DNA from: Paenibacillus sp. NFR01
Lineage (GTDB): Bacteria; Bacillota; Bacilli; Paenibacillales; Paenibacillaceae
Length of the DNA: 64,000 nt
Reading direction: 5' to 3'
Assembly (NCBI RefSeq): GCF_900111565.1
Contig: NZ_FOIK01000001.1
Span: forward strand, 434,001-498,000
The stretch's first letter is position 1. Each line of letters begins with the position of its first letter. Below are positions 55,546 to 63,884 of this stretch, piece by piece. The notes under the pieces were generated by a model that worked only from the letters and a program-made list of their open reading frames with translations, was not told the origin of the DNA and made no database searches. Position numbers and translations under genes: made by a program.

Positions 55546-56193
55546 ATGAAGATCGTCATTGCGGATGACCATGCGATCGTGCGCAGCGGGTTCTCGATGA
55601 TTTTGAATTTTCAGGACGACATTGAAGTGATCGGAGCTGCGGCTGACGGCAGGGAAGCGTATATGCTGGTAGCCAAACACCGGCCGGATATTCTGATTAT
55701 GGATCTCAGCATGCCTCCCGGAGAAAGCGGGCTGGTGGCCACCGGCAAGATCAAGGAGGATTATCCCGACACCAAAATCCTGATCCTGACGATGCATGAC
55801 GATGATGAATATCTTTTTCACGTTTTGAAGAACGGCGCCTCCGGATATGTACTGAAAAGCGCGCCGGACGAGGAGCTTCTGCTGGCGATCCGGACCATCT
55901 ACGCAGGCGGTACCTATATCCAGCCCAAGATGGCGACCTCGCTGGTCCGCGAGTTCATCAAGCAGGATAAAACGAGCGGTACCGAAGACCAGTTCGAGCT
56001 GTTGTCCAAGAGGGAGCTGGAGATCCTGCCGCTCATCGCCAAAGGCTACGGGAACAAGGAAGTCGCCGAGAAGCTGTTTATTTCGGTGAAAACGGTGGAA
56101 GCACACAAGGCCAAAATCATGGAGAAACTGAATTTGAAAAGCCGGCCGGAGCTGGTTGAATATGCACTCAAGAAAAAAATGCTGGATTTCTAA
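55546..56193 (+). CDS. nreC: NreC, NarL/LuxR-type response regulator
   Basis: 215 residues: a receiver domain with the acidic pair at IVIADDHAI and phospho-Asp in [14 protein letters not shown], the switch Lys in [12 protein letters not shown], and a LuxR helix-turn-helix ([55 protein letters not shown]). Phosphorylated by NreB, it should activate nar promoters; boxes near its consensus are found before narG, the hemerythrin gene and narK. Confidence 0.95.
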   Translation: MKIVIADDHAIVRSGFSMILNFQDDIEVIGAAADGREAYMLVAKHRPDILIMDLSMPPGESGLVATGKIKEDYPDTKILILTMHDDDEYLFHVLKNGASGYVLKSAPDEELLLAIRTIYAGGTYIQPKMATSLVREFIKQDKTSGTEDQFELLSKRELEILPLIAKGYGNKEVAEKLFISVKTVEAHKAKIMEKLNLKSRPELVEYALKKKMLDF

Positions 56194-56216
56194 CCGGCGA
56201 ACGGAGGTACCCTTGC

Positions 56217-56744
56217 ATGCCGGAACATGCACAGCTGCAGTTTAAGACGCCTGCTATGCGAATCCTTGAGAATGAACACCGATATTTGTCTTATCTGATG
56301 GGGCAGTGGCACGGCGTTGTATTAAGGTTTGAGCAAGAGAATGTCACTCTGGAGGACGGGAGAACACGGCTTCAGGAGCTGCGTGAGGCCATTCTGGCCT
56401 TTATCGAACCGCTAAAGAAGCATACGGCGAAGGAAGAGGAACATTTTTTCCCGCTGCTCGGATCCTATATCGGATTTGAACAGGGTCCGCTCGTCGGCAT
56501 TCAGGAGGAGCACCGCGAAATCGACGGGTATATCGGGCATTTCCTGCACCGCACGAATGACGGCGCCGCCGCGATGTCGCTGGAGGAGATCCGCGAAGCC
56601 GTACGGGATGCGGGGGAAGCCTTCGAGGTTCTCACCGTGCATTTTGTAAAAGAAGAAACCGTCATCTTTCCGATGGCCGAAGGCCAGATGCATGCCCGGG
56701 ACAAAGAAAAGCTAAGCAGTAAATTGAACACGCTTATTTCGTAA
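56217..56744 (+). CDS. Hemerythrin-like (HHE) domain protein
   Basis: 175 residues with HHE-type ligands: ENEHRYLSYLMGQWHG, KKHTAKEEEHFFPLL, IQEEHREIDGYIGHF and VHFVKEETVIFPMAEGQ. The pattern is like the di-iron domain of ScdA/RIC-type repair proteins but without their N-terminal ScdA_N part. It lies 23 bases after nreC and is likely the last gene of an nreABC operon. Possible roles are NO or O2 binding and protection of Fe-S centres during nitrate reduction. It is not closely similar to the hemerythrin at 46776. Confidence 0.85.
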   Translation: MPEHAQLQFKTPAMRILENEHRYLSYLMGQWHGVVLRFEQENVTLEDGRTRLQELREAILAFIEPLKKHTAKEEEHFFPLLGSYIGFEQGPLVGIQEEHREIDGYIGHFLHRTNDGAAAMSLEEIREAVRDAGEAFEVLTVHFVKEETVIFPMAEGQMHARDKEKLSSKLNTLIS

Positions 56745-56827
56745 GGTTGCTTTCTCGCAGAAGCGTAACTAAGAAATACAAATATTAGAAGCGGAACTAG
56801 GGTAATCTCCGGTGTATTCCGCCAAGC

Positions 56828-56877
56828 AGAGATGTCTCGAAAAGCCATAAAATGGCTGATTGGGGCATCTCTTTTTG
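56828..56877 (+). terminator. Terminator after the nre-hemerythrin operon
   Basis: AGAGATG and CATCTCT pair, with an inner AGCCA/TGGCT stem, followed by TTTTT. It sits about 85 bases after the hemerythrin stop and isolates the narK promoter. Confidence 0.7.
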
Positions 56878-56946
56878 TCAGCGGGCAAGCATAATAACGG
56901 CAATTGCCTGGATGATTACCGGCTTTCGCAACCTCCGCATGTTTTT

Positions 56947-56981
56947 CAGGGATTCCCCTGTCAGGGAAAGGGAGCTCCCCT
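56947..56981 (+). promoter_or_regulatory. Two NreC-like boxes in the narK promoter
   Basis: CAGGG-ATTC-CCCTG (56947-56960) and AAGGG-AGCT-CCCCT (56968-56981) fit TAGGG-N4-CCCTA at eight and seven of ten positions, centres 21 bases or two helical turns apart. The second is 35 bases upstream of a TACAAT -10 box at 57007-57012, almost the same spacing as before narG. Confidence 0.55.
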
Positions 56982-57072
56982 ATATCTGCGCAGGGGGAAC
57001 GGCAGATACAATAATGATAGGCAATATTCACATAGACAATCAGGAGAATAATTGGCGAAAAGGTGAGAATGA

Positions 57073-58563
57073 ATGATCAAAAAAATGCAGTTGCCGCTAC
57101 AAACCCTGAACTTGATTACCGGTTTTATGGTATGGGTAATTATCTCATCCCTGATGCCCTTTATTTCGGAGGACATCAGCATCCCGGCCGGCAAATTGGC
57201 CATGGTGACCGCGATTCCGGTCGTGCTCGGCTCGGTTCTGCGGATCCCGCTGGGCTATTATGCCAACATTTTCGGGGCACGAATCATTTTTATGTTCAGT
57301 TTTGTACTGCTGCTGTTCCCGGTTTACTTTATCAGCGAAGCTTCTACGATGACGCATCTGATCATCGGCGGCCTGTTTCTTGGCATCGGCGGCGCCGTAT
57401 TTTCGGTAGGGGTAACCTCGCTGCCGAAGTATTATACCAAGGACAAACACGGGCTCGTAAACGGGATATACGGGATCGGCAACCTCGGGACGGCCGTCAC
57501 GACGTTCACGGCTCCGATTATTGCCAAACAGATCGGCTGGGCGCCAACGGTGAAGCTCTATCTGATCCTGCTGTTAATCTTTATTGCGCTGAACTTCTTC
57601 TTCGGTGACCGGCACGAACCCAAGCTGAAGACGCCGATAATCGAACAAATCAAAGGGGTCGTGAAGAACGAAAAGCTTTGGCTGTTTTCGCTGTTTTACT
57701 TCATCACGTTCGGATCGTTCGTCGCGTTTACCATCTATCTGCCGAACTTCCTGGTCTCCAATTTCGGACTGGAAAAGGTGGATGCAGGCATGCGTACCGC
57801 CGGCTTCATCGCGGTGGCGACGTTTTTCCGGCCGGTCGGCGGCTGGCTTGCCGACAAATTGCAGCCATTGTTCCTGCTGATCGGTACCTTTAGCATGTAT
57901 ACGGTGGCCGCAATCATCCTGGCCTTTATGCCATCCATGGGCCTGTATACGGTAGGCTGCCTGGCGATTGCGCTCAGCGCAGGGATCGGCAATGGCGTCA
58001 TTTTCAAATTGGTACCGCTCTATTTCAATAAGCAGGCGGGGATCGCCAACGGAATCGTATCCATGATGGGCGGTCTGGGCGGGTTTTTCCCTCCGATTAT
58101 GCTCTCGGTTATCTTTTCCGCCACCGGCCAATATTCCATCGGCTTCATGCTGCTATCGCAAGTAGCGCTGGCTAGTCTGGTGCTGGTCGTCTGGCTGTAT
58201 TTCCAGGACCGTCTCGCATTGACCGCCGAGGTCTTCAATTCCACCGGACAAGGGATTATGGTTACCGATGTCGGCGGACAGATCAAGTCGGTAAATCCCG
58301 CATTTACCAAGCTTACCGGCTTTAGGGAAGAGGAAGTGCTGGGCAAGCTGCCAAACATCCTGAAATCGGGCCGCCAATCCAAAGACTTCTACAGCCAAAT
58401 GTGGAGCGAGATCAAAGCGAAGGGCATGTGGCAAGGCGAAATCTGGAATAAGCGCAAGAACGGAGAAGAGTATCTGCAGTGGCTGAACATCGCCGCCGTG
58501 AAGGATGAAACCGGCGAAGATATCCGCTATGTCGGTACATTCAGCGACATTACGATGAAATGA
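57073..58563 (+). CDS. narK: NarK/NarT-type nitrate/nitrite transporter fused to a PAS domain
   Basis: 496 residues. Residues 1-376 form a twelve-helix major facilitator with the nitrate/nitrite porter signatures (GGLFLGIGGAVFSVGVTSLPKYY and, in the second half, IALSAGIGNGVIFKLVPLYF). From about 385 to the end is a PAS domain (FNSTGQGIMVTDVGGQIKSVNPAFTKLTGFREEEVLGK, then a PAC-like IWNKRKNGEEYLQWLNIAAVKDETGEDIRYVGTFSDIT). No kinase or cyclase domain follows, so the PAS part may gate transport or bind a partner. It starts at ATG 57073 behind AAGGTGAG. NreC-like boxes precede it. moeA follows with overlap or a short gap. Confidence 0.9.
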   Translation: MIKKMQLPLQTLNLITGFMVWVIISSLMPFISEDISIPAGKLAMVTAIPVVLGSVLRIPLGYYANIFGARIIFMFSFVLLLFPVYFISEASTMTHLIIGGLFLGIGGAVFSVGVTSLPKYYTKDKHGLVNGIYGIGNLGTAVTTFTAPIIAKQIGWAPTVKLYLILLLIFIALNFFFGDRHEPKLKTPIIEQIKGVVKNEKLWLFSLFYFITFGSFVAFTIYLPNFLVSNFGLEKVDAGMRTAGFIAVATFFRPVGGWLADKLQPLFLLIGTFSMYTVAAIILAFMPSMGLYTVGCLAIALSAGIGNGVIFKLVPLYFNKQAGIANGIVSMMGGLGGFFPPIMLSVIFSATGQYSIGFMLLSQVALASLVLVVWLYFQDRLALTAEVFNSTGQGIMVTDVGGQIKSVNPAFTKLTGFREEEVLGKLPNILKSGRQSKDFYSQMWSEIKAKGMWQGEIWNKRKNGEEYLQWLNIAAVKDETGEDIRYVGTFSDITMK

Positions 58564-58598
58564 CCGGTTCCTTTGAACCGAAGTTAGGAGCATGCAAG

Positions 58599-59843
58599 GT
58601 GGAAAAGACCAGAAACCCGATTCCCGTAGCCGAAGCCATATCCCGCATCCTGGCGAGAACAGCCCGTACAGGGACAGAAGCCGTAACACTTGCCGAAAGC
58701 TATGGACGTTTTCTGCGGGAGCCGCTTGCCGCAACCCATGATGTTCCGCATTTTACGCGTTCGCCTTATGACGGATATGCAATTCGCGCAGCGGATTCGG
58801 CCGGCGCCTCCGGTGATCACCGGATCCGCTTCAAGGTGGTGGACCATATCGGGGCAGGCGAAGTCTCCCAGGTCGCCATCGGCGCTTTCGAAGCGGTCCG
58901 CCTGATGACGGGTGCAGCGATTCCGGACGGTGCGGACGCGGTCGTGATGTTCGAGCAAGCGAGGGCGGAAGATGGCGCATTTACCATCCGCAAAGCGTTC
59001 GAGCCGCAGGAGAATCTGTCCCAGCAGGGCGAGGATATGCGGGCAGGGGAGGCAGTCGTTCCGGCCGGCAGCCTCATTCATCCTGGCACAATCGCGCTCC
59101 TGGCTACCTTTGGATATGCTTATGTTCAGGTTGCCAAACGGCCGGTTGTAGGGATTTTGTCTACAGGAACCGAGTTGCTGGATGTCAGTGCTCCGCTCGC
59201 TCCGGGAAAAATCCGCAACAGTAACGGGCCGATGATTGCGGCCCAGCTTGCCCGGATGGGAATCCCTTATAGGATGTACCAATCCGCCGATGATCGCCTG
59301 GAGGACCTTATGCAGACGGTCGGACAGGCGCTGGCCGAAACCGACTGCCTGATCACCACCGGCGGCGTGTCCGTTGGCGACTTCGACTATCTTCCAGAAG
59401 TCTATAAACGTCTGGGGGCGGAAGTGCTGTTTGACAAGGTGGCCATGCGCCCGGGCAGCGTGACCACGGTAGCGGTTGCCGGGAACTCTTTTTTATTCGG
59501 TTTGTCGGGCAATCCTTCCGCTTGCTTCACGGGTTTTGAGCTGTTTGTCAGACCGGCTTTGCTCCGCATGATGGGAGCAGAAACTTTGTTTCTGCCTCAC
59601 ACTACGGCCGTACTAGCCGAGGATTTCCCGAAGGCCAATCCGTTTACCCGGTTTATCCGGGCGGTTTATGACGGGAGCAAGGTGCGTTCCGCGGGTTTTA
59701 ACAAATCCAACGCCGTATCCTCGATTGCAAAAGGGAATTCCCTGTTGGTGCTGCCTGGCGGGACCAGGGGATATTCCTCGGGCGACTCCGTGGACATCCT
59801 GCTCCTGGGGGTCGAAGAAGGTACAAATCAATGGGTGCTGTAA
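58599..59843 (+). CDS. moeA: Molybdopterin molybdenumtransferase MoeA
   Basis: 414 residues: the N-terminal domains with TRSPYDGYAIR, TGAAIPDGADAVVMFE and GEDMRAGE, the MoCF domain with LSTGTELLD, NSNGPMI, TTGGVSVGDFDY and LFGLSGNPSACFTGFELFVRP, and the C-terminal beta barrel. It inserts molybdenum into adenylated molybdopterin. GTG 58599 has TTAGGAG eight bases upstream; ATG 58560 overlaps the narK stop (ATGA) and would add 13 residues. Either is possible. It supplies cofactor for NarG. Confidence 0.93.
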   Translation: MEKTRNPIPVAEAISRILARTARTGTEAVTLAESYGRFLREPLAATHDVPHFTRSPYDGYAIRAADSAGASGDHRIRFKVVDHIGAGEVSQVAIGAFEAVRLMTGAAIPDGADAVVMFEQARAEDGAFTIRKAFEPQENLSQQGEDMRAGEAVVPAGSLIHPGTIALLATFGYAYVQVAKRPVVGILSTGTELLDVSAPLAPGKIRNSNGPMIAAQLARMGIPYRMYQSADDRLEDLMQTVGQALAETDCLITTGGVSVGDFDYLPEVYKRLGAEVLFDKVAMRPGSVTTVAVAGNSFLFGLSGNPSACFTGFELFVRPALLRMMGAETLFLPHTTAVLAEDFPKANPFTRFIRAVYDGSKVRSAGFNKSNAVSSIAKGNSLLVLPGGTRGYSSGDSVDILLLGVEEGTNQWVL

Positions 59844-59867
59844 GCTTACCGGAAAGGAGATCGACAC

Positions 59868-60884
59868 ATGAATGCTCATCCATTGCTGGATTCACTGCGG
59901 CGGCCCATCCATGATTTGCGCATATCCGTCACGGACCGGTGCAATTTCCGCTGCACCTACTGCATGCCAAAGGAAATGTTCGGTGACGATTACGCATTTC
60001 TTCCGGAAAGCGAACTGCTTACTTTTGATGAAATCAGCCGCTTGACCAAATTGTTTGTTTCCCTGGGCGTGAGAAAAATCCGCCTGACCGGCGGCGAGCC
60101 GCTGATGCGGCGGAACCTCCCCGAGCTTGTTGCCGGGATACGATCCATCGGCGGCGTGGAGGACATGGGATTGACGACGAACGGAGCGATGCTGGGACAA
60201 CAGGCGGAGCCGCTTTACGCGGCGGGGCTTCGCCGGTTGAATGTCAGCCTGGATGCGCTGGAGCCCGAGCGGTTCGGGCGGATGAACGGGCGGGGGTATC
60301 GGCCGGAAGCGATTTTGAAGCATATTGATCATGCCGTTCAAACCGGCTTCGAGGTTAAGGTGAATATGGTGGTCCAGAAGGGCGTGAACGAATCGGAGAT
60401 CGTGCCGATGGCACGGTATTTCAAGGACCGGAACATTATGCTGCGCTTCATCGAGTTCATGGACGCCGGCAACGACAATGGCTGGAGTTATGAAAAAGTG
60501 GTGACCAAAAAGGAAATTCTGGAGCGGCTTCAAAGCGCCTTCGCGCTGGAAGCACTCGAACCCGATTATTTCGGTGAAGTGGCACAGGGCTACCGGTATA
60601 AAGATAACCAAGCCAAGGTGGGGTTTATCACTTCGGTATCCGAATCGTTCTGTTCCTCCTGCACGCGGGCGCGGCTATCCTCCAACGGGAAGCTGTATAC
60701 CTGCCTGTTTGCGTCGGACGGTTTTGATCTCCGCGCGCTGATGCGCAGCGGGGCGGATGACCAAACCTTGCTGGCGGCGATCCGGAGCGTATGGGAGCAG
60801 CGGGCGGACCGCTATTCCGACGAACGGACCGAACAGACGTCGAGGAACAGAACGAAGATCGGCATGTCTTATATCGGAGGGTAA
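59868..60884 (+). CDS. moaA: GTP 3',8-cyclase MoaA
   Basis: 338 residues: a radical-SAM enzyme with [10 protein letters not shown] for the first 4Fe-4S cluster, [10 protein letters not shown], and a second cluster in [21 protein letters not shown], ending in the Gly-Gly tail (SYIGG). It makes the first intermediate of molybdopterin from GTP. ATG 59868 follows AAGGAG. Same direction as moeA, 24 bases on. Confidence 0.96.
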   Translation: MNAHPLLDSLRRPIHDLRISVTDRCNFRCTYCMPKEMFGDDYAFLPESELLTFDEISRLTKLFVSLGVRKIRLTGGEPLMRRNLPELVAGIRSIGGVEDMGLTTNGAMLGQQAEPLYAAGLRRLNVSLDALEPERFGRMNGRGYRPEAILKHIDHAVQTGFEVKVNMVVQKGVNESEIVPMARYFKDRNIMLRFIEFMDAGNDNGWSYEKVVTKKEILERLQSAFALEALEPDYFGEVAQGYRYKDNQAKVGFITSVSESFCSSCTRARLSSNGKLYTCLFASDGFDLRALMRSGADDQTLLAAIRSVWEQRADRYSDERTEQTSRNRTKIGMSYIGG

Positions 60885-60899
60885 ACGGCGGAGCGGCAA

Positions 60900-61136
60900 T
60901 CAGCTGTTGATTGAGCCGGATTGCAGATCGTTTTTCGCGGATTCGAAATTGCCTGAGCCTACCCGGCGGCGGATTTCCTCTTCGGTTAGCTCCCCGCCGA
61001 TCGTTCCTGTAGGGATTGCGGTCGAGCCTTCAGCCACTTCCATCCGTTCCACGCGGGCGAAACCGGCATTGGTGCGGCGTCCGGCCTGTTCGCGTTCTTC
61101 CCGGCTTAACATTGCTTTATCGGATTCATTAGCCAT
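60900..61136 (-). CDS. Small acidic hydrophilic protein of unknown function
   Basis: 78 residues, start ATG 61136 with GAGAGGAG upstream, which favours a real gene. The sequence is rich in Glu, Arg, Gly and Ser (LSREEREQAGRRTNAGFARVERMEV, then GGELTEEEIRRRVGSGNFESAKNDL), with no membrane segment or cysteine. I do not recognise it. It converges on moaA and is divergent from the acetolactate synthase gene. The hydrophilic, low-complexity look is reminiscent of small spore or stress proteins of Bacillota, but there is no firm match. Confidence 0.6.
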   Translation of the reverse strand: MANESDKAMLSREEREQAGRRTNAGFARVERMEVAEGSTAIPTGTIGGELTEEEIRRRVGSGNFESAKNDLQSGSINS

Positions 61137-61180
61137 AGATTTGACGCTCCTCTCAAGGAAATAATCGCAATCCAATTCAC

Positions 61181-61202
61181 TAACCCTATCTTTTAACCCT
61201 AT
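61181..61202. repeat. Direct repeat TAACCCTAT in the ilvB upstream region
   Basis: TAACCCTAT occurs at 61181-61189 and again at 61194-61202, between the divergent small protein and ilvB. CCCTA is also the half-site of the NreC boxes, but these repeats are direct, not inverted. Confidence 0.4.
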
Positions 61203-61245
61203 TTTGCTTCCTGAAAACACATTTTTATACGGCGGGAGACGAATT

Positions 61246-62934
61246 GTGCTTATGAACGGATCGCAACTGCTGATCGAGATGTTGATTGAGAACAAAATTG
61301 AGACTCTATTTGGATATCCCGGCGGCGCCGTTCTGCCTTTATACGATGCCTTATACGATTGCGACAGGATTCAGCATGTGCTGGTAAGGCACGAGCAGGC
61401 GGCCGTTCATGCCGCGGACGGATATGCAAGAGCCACCGGGCGCCCGGGCGTGGCCCTCGTGACCAGCGGCCCCGGAGCGACCAATGCGGTCACCGGTATT
61501 GCTACCGCGTTCATGGACTCCGTGCCCCTGATTGTCCTCACGGGACAGGTATCCACCGATCTGATTGGCCTGGACAGCTTTCAGGAAGTGGATATTTACG
61601 GGATGACGATGCCGATTACCAAACACAATTATGTGGTCAGACATGTGGACGACCTTCCGAGAATTGTCAACGAGGCGTTCCACATCGCGACAACGGGGCG
61701 GCCAGGTCCGGTTTTGATCGATTTACCGAAAAATGTGCTGAATGCAGAATTCAGGGCCGGAAGCTGGCCGGCGTCGGAGCCTTCAACGCCATCGATCAGA
61801 GGGTACATCGCGGAGTCATCCATCGATCCGAAGGAGATTGAAATGGCCGCCGAGCGGCTGAACCGGGCGCAGCGTCCGCTTATTCTCCTTGGCGGAGGCT
61901 GCATTCAGGGCGAGACGCCAACGCTCATCCAGGAGCTTGCCGGGCATCTTGGGCTTCCCGTGGCCAGCACGCTGATGGGAATAGGGGCTTTCCCGTCCGG
62001 TCATTCCCTGTATCTGGGCATGGTCGGCATGCATGGAACGGTGGCCGCCAACCGTGCGCTGCAAAGCGCCGATGTGGTGTTAAACCTCGGGGTCCGCTTC
62101 AGTGACCGCGTAACGGGCAACCGCAAGGCTTTTTCGCCGGAATCCTATAAAATCCAAGTGGATTTAGATCCCTCGGAGTTAAGCAAGAACATCCCTGCGG
62201 ATCTGGCGATAACGGGCACCTGCGCGGAATTCCTCAGCGGCTTGCGGGGGCAGGTGCACCGGACGGACCATTCTGCATGGGATCTGCAAATCGCGGATTG
62301 GCGTAAACGGTCGGCGAAAACAAAACGGAAAGAAAACTTAAACCAAAAGCTGACCCCCGAGGAAGTGATCCGGTGCATTCAACAAGCGACGGCCGGCGAT
62401 GCCATTATCGCGACCGACGTCGGCCAGCATCAGATTTGGACGGCTACCCACTATCAATTCTCGGAAGCGCGGTCCCTCCTGACCTCCGGCGGGCTTGGTA
62501 CCATGGGCTACGGGCTGCCGGCGGCGATCGGCGCCGCCATTGCTTTTCCCGAACGTCAGGTGGTTTGCATTACGGGAGACGGAAGCTTTCAGATGAACAT
62601 GCAGGAGATCATGACGGCTGTCGATTATGGCCTCAATGTCAAGGTCGCTATTTTTAAGAACGGTTATCTGGGAATGGTAAGACAGTGGCAGCAGCTGTTT
62701 TTGGGCCGCCGCTACTCCTCCGTGCATATCAGCTCGCCGGATTTTGTCGCTTTGGCCAAGTCGTTCGGCGCTCACGGGTTCCGGGCGCATACGCATGAAG
62801 AAGCGGAACGGATCATTGAGCTTGCGCTGCAGACGGAGGGGCTGGTCGTCATGGAATTCGATATGACCGAAGAACGTAATGTGTATCCCATCGTGCCGCC
62901 GGGATCAAGCAACCAGGAAATGATCGTTGAATAA
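61246..62934 (+). CDS. ilvB: Acetolactate synthase, large (catalytic) subunit
   Basis: About 562 residues: a ThDP-dependent enzyme with the catalytic Glu in RHEQAAVHAADGYARATG, the FAD-binding RFSDRVTGN and the ThDP/Mg site GDGSFQMNMQEIMTAVDY...KNGYLGMVRQWQ. The FAD motif points to the biosynthetic branch rather than the catabolic AlsS. It condenses two pyruvates, or pyruvate and 2-oxobutyrate, for branched amino acids. No small regulatory subunit gene (ilvN) follows; a terminator does. GTG 61246 has GGGAG seven bases upstream; ATG 61252 is also possible. An odd neighbour for molybdopterin genes. Confidence 0.92.
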   Translation: MLMNGSQLLIEMLIENKIETLFGYPGGAVLPLYDALYDCDRIQHVLVRHEQAAVHAADGYARATGRPGVALVTSGPGATNAVTGIATAFMDSVPLIVLTGQVSTDLIGLDSFQEVDIYGMTMPITKHNYVVRHVDDLPRIVNEAFHIATTGRPGPVLIDLPKNVLNAEFRAGSWPASEPSTPSIRGYIAESSIDPKEIEMAAERLNRAQRPLILLGGGCIQGETPTLIQELAGHLGLPVASTLMGIGAFPSGHSLYLGMVGMHGTVAANRALQSADVVLNLGVRFSDRVTGNRKAFSPESYKIQVDLDPSELSKNIPADLAITGTCAEFLSGLRGQVHRTDHSAWDLQIADWRKRSAKTKRKENLNQKLTPEEVIRCIQQATAGDAIIATDVGQHQIWTATHYQFSEARSLLTSGGLGTMGYGLPAAIGAAIAFPERQVVCITGDGSFQMNMQEIMTAVDYGLNVKVAIFKNGYLGMVRQWQQLFLGRRYSSVHISSPDFVALAKSFGAHGFRAHTHEEAERIIELALQTEGLVVMEFDMTEERNVYPIVPPGSSNQEMIVE

Positions 62935-62936
62935 AG

Positions 62937-62963
62937 GGCCGGCGCGTGCGCCGGTTTTTTTGT
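62937..62963 (+). terminator. Rho-independent terminator after ilvB
   Basis: GCCGGCGC and GCGCCGGT form a tight GC-rich hairpin followed by seven T, a few bases after the stop. Confidence 0.85.
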
Positions 62964-63037
62964 TAAAGGTTCATAAATCATAAAAAAAGCTGCCCCACCC
63001 GCCCTTTCATGGCGCTCAGACAGCTGCACTGGGTAAT

Positions 63038-63751
63038 CTAAAAGTAAAACACGAGCACGGACACGTACAACATGGCCGAGAAACCGATCTCGAGGATTCC
63101 GGTACGTTTGGCGGTAATCCCCGTTCTGGGCAGGATGGCAGCCCGCAGAAGCAGTAGGAGGAGCGGAACGAGCAGGGACGGAAACACAAACAGCCCGATC
63201 CCCGCAACCAGCAGATGATACAGCACGGAGCCGTAATAAAAGCGGATATTTTTCCGTTCACGGATGACGGTTTTGACGTAGAGTGCCGTTCCGACAAAGT
63301 ACAACACGGCCAGCAGAAACAACTCGTTCACCGTCCGCCAGTTTTCCCCGTGCCCGACGTAGAAGACCGGATAAATGATCAGGCAAAAAGCCAGGATCGC
63401 CGAGATGTCGTTGATCAGGGCGCGTTCATTTTTCGTTTTGGCATAATAAAGATTTACGGCGAACAAAGGGATGAGCGGCAGAACAAACCGTAACAGTGCC
63501 GGTACAGCGATCACCAGATAAGCAACGAATGGCAGCAGCAGAATTCCGTACAGCTTCAGGGGTTTTTCGTAACGCTTGAATTTTCGGGTTTTCACCCCCT
63601 GCAGCAAAGGGAAGCTGAACAAATAGATCAGAAGCCAACAGATAAACAGCGGAATATGTATGAATTGCCCTTGGGATGCCGCAACCCCGAACAGAAAAGG
63701 CAAGATGAGCATGGCCCAGGCACCGTGCTGATTGGGGATATAATTTTTCAT
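63038..63751 (-). CDS. ywiC: YwiC-like membrane protein
   Basis: About 237 residues with seven or eight membrane helices. The N-terminus MKNYIPNQHGAWAMLILPFLFG is the YwiC-family signature, as is KRYEKPLKLYG in the middle. In Bacillus subtilis ywiC lies in the nar-fnr region, so the family travels with nitrate respiration; its activity is unknown to me. ATG 63751 is eleven bases from AGGAGG; ATG 63760 is only two bases from it. Confidence 0.88.
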   Translation of the reverse strand: MKNYIPNQHGAWAMLILPFLFGVAASQGQFIHIPLFICWLLIYLFSFPLLQGVKTRKFKRYEKPLKLYGILLLPFVAYLVIAVPALLRFVLPLIPLFAVNLYYAKTKNERALINDISAILAFCLIIYPVFYVGHGENWRTVNELFLLAVLYFVGTALYVKTVIRERKNIRFYYGSVLYHLLVAGIGLFVFPSLLVPLLLLLLRAAILPRTGITAKRTGILEIGFSAMLYVSVLVFYF

Positions 63752-63783
63752 AACCGGCATAACCTCCTATCCGAAAAGTGTCA

Positions 63784-63801
63784 TGGCATGTAAGGATGCC
63801 A
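63784..63801. promoter_or_regulatory. Palindrome between ywiC and mobB
   Basis: TGGCAT-GTAAGG-ATGCCA, a perfect six-base inverted repeat between the divergent genes; TATACT at about 63812-63817 is a possible -10 box for mobB. Candidate operator for either gene. Confidence 0.3.
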
Positions 63802-63884
63802 CATACCTTTACTATACTTTTTTTGCAGGAAAACCCGGGTGATTTGAAGCACAAGTTTAATTTTCCAGAAGAGAGGTGAGCCTA

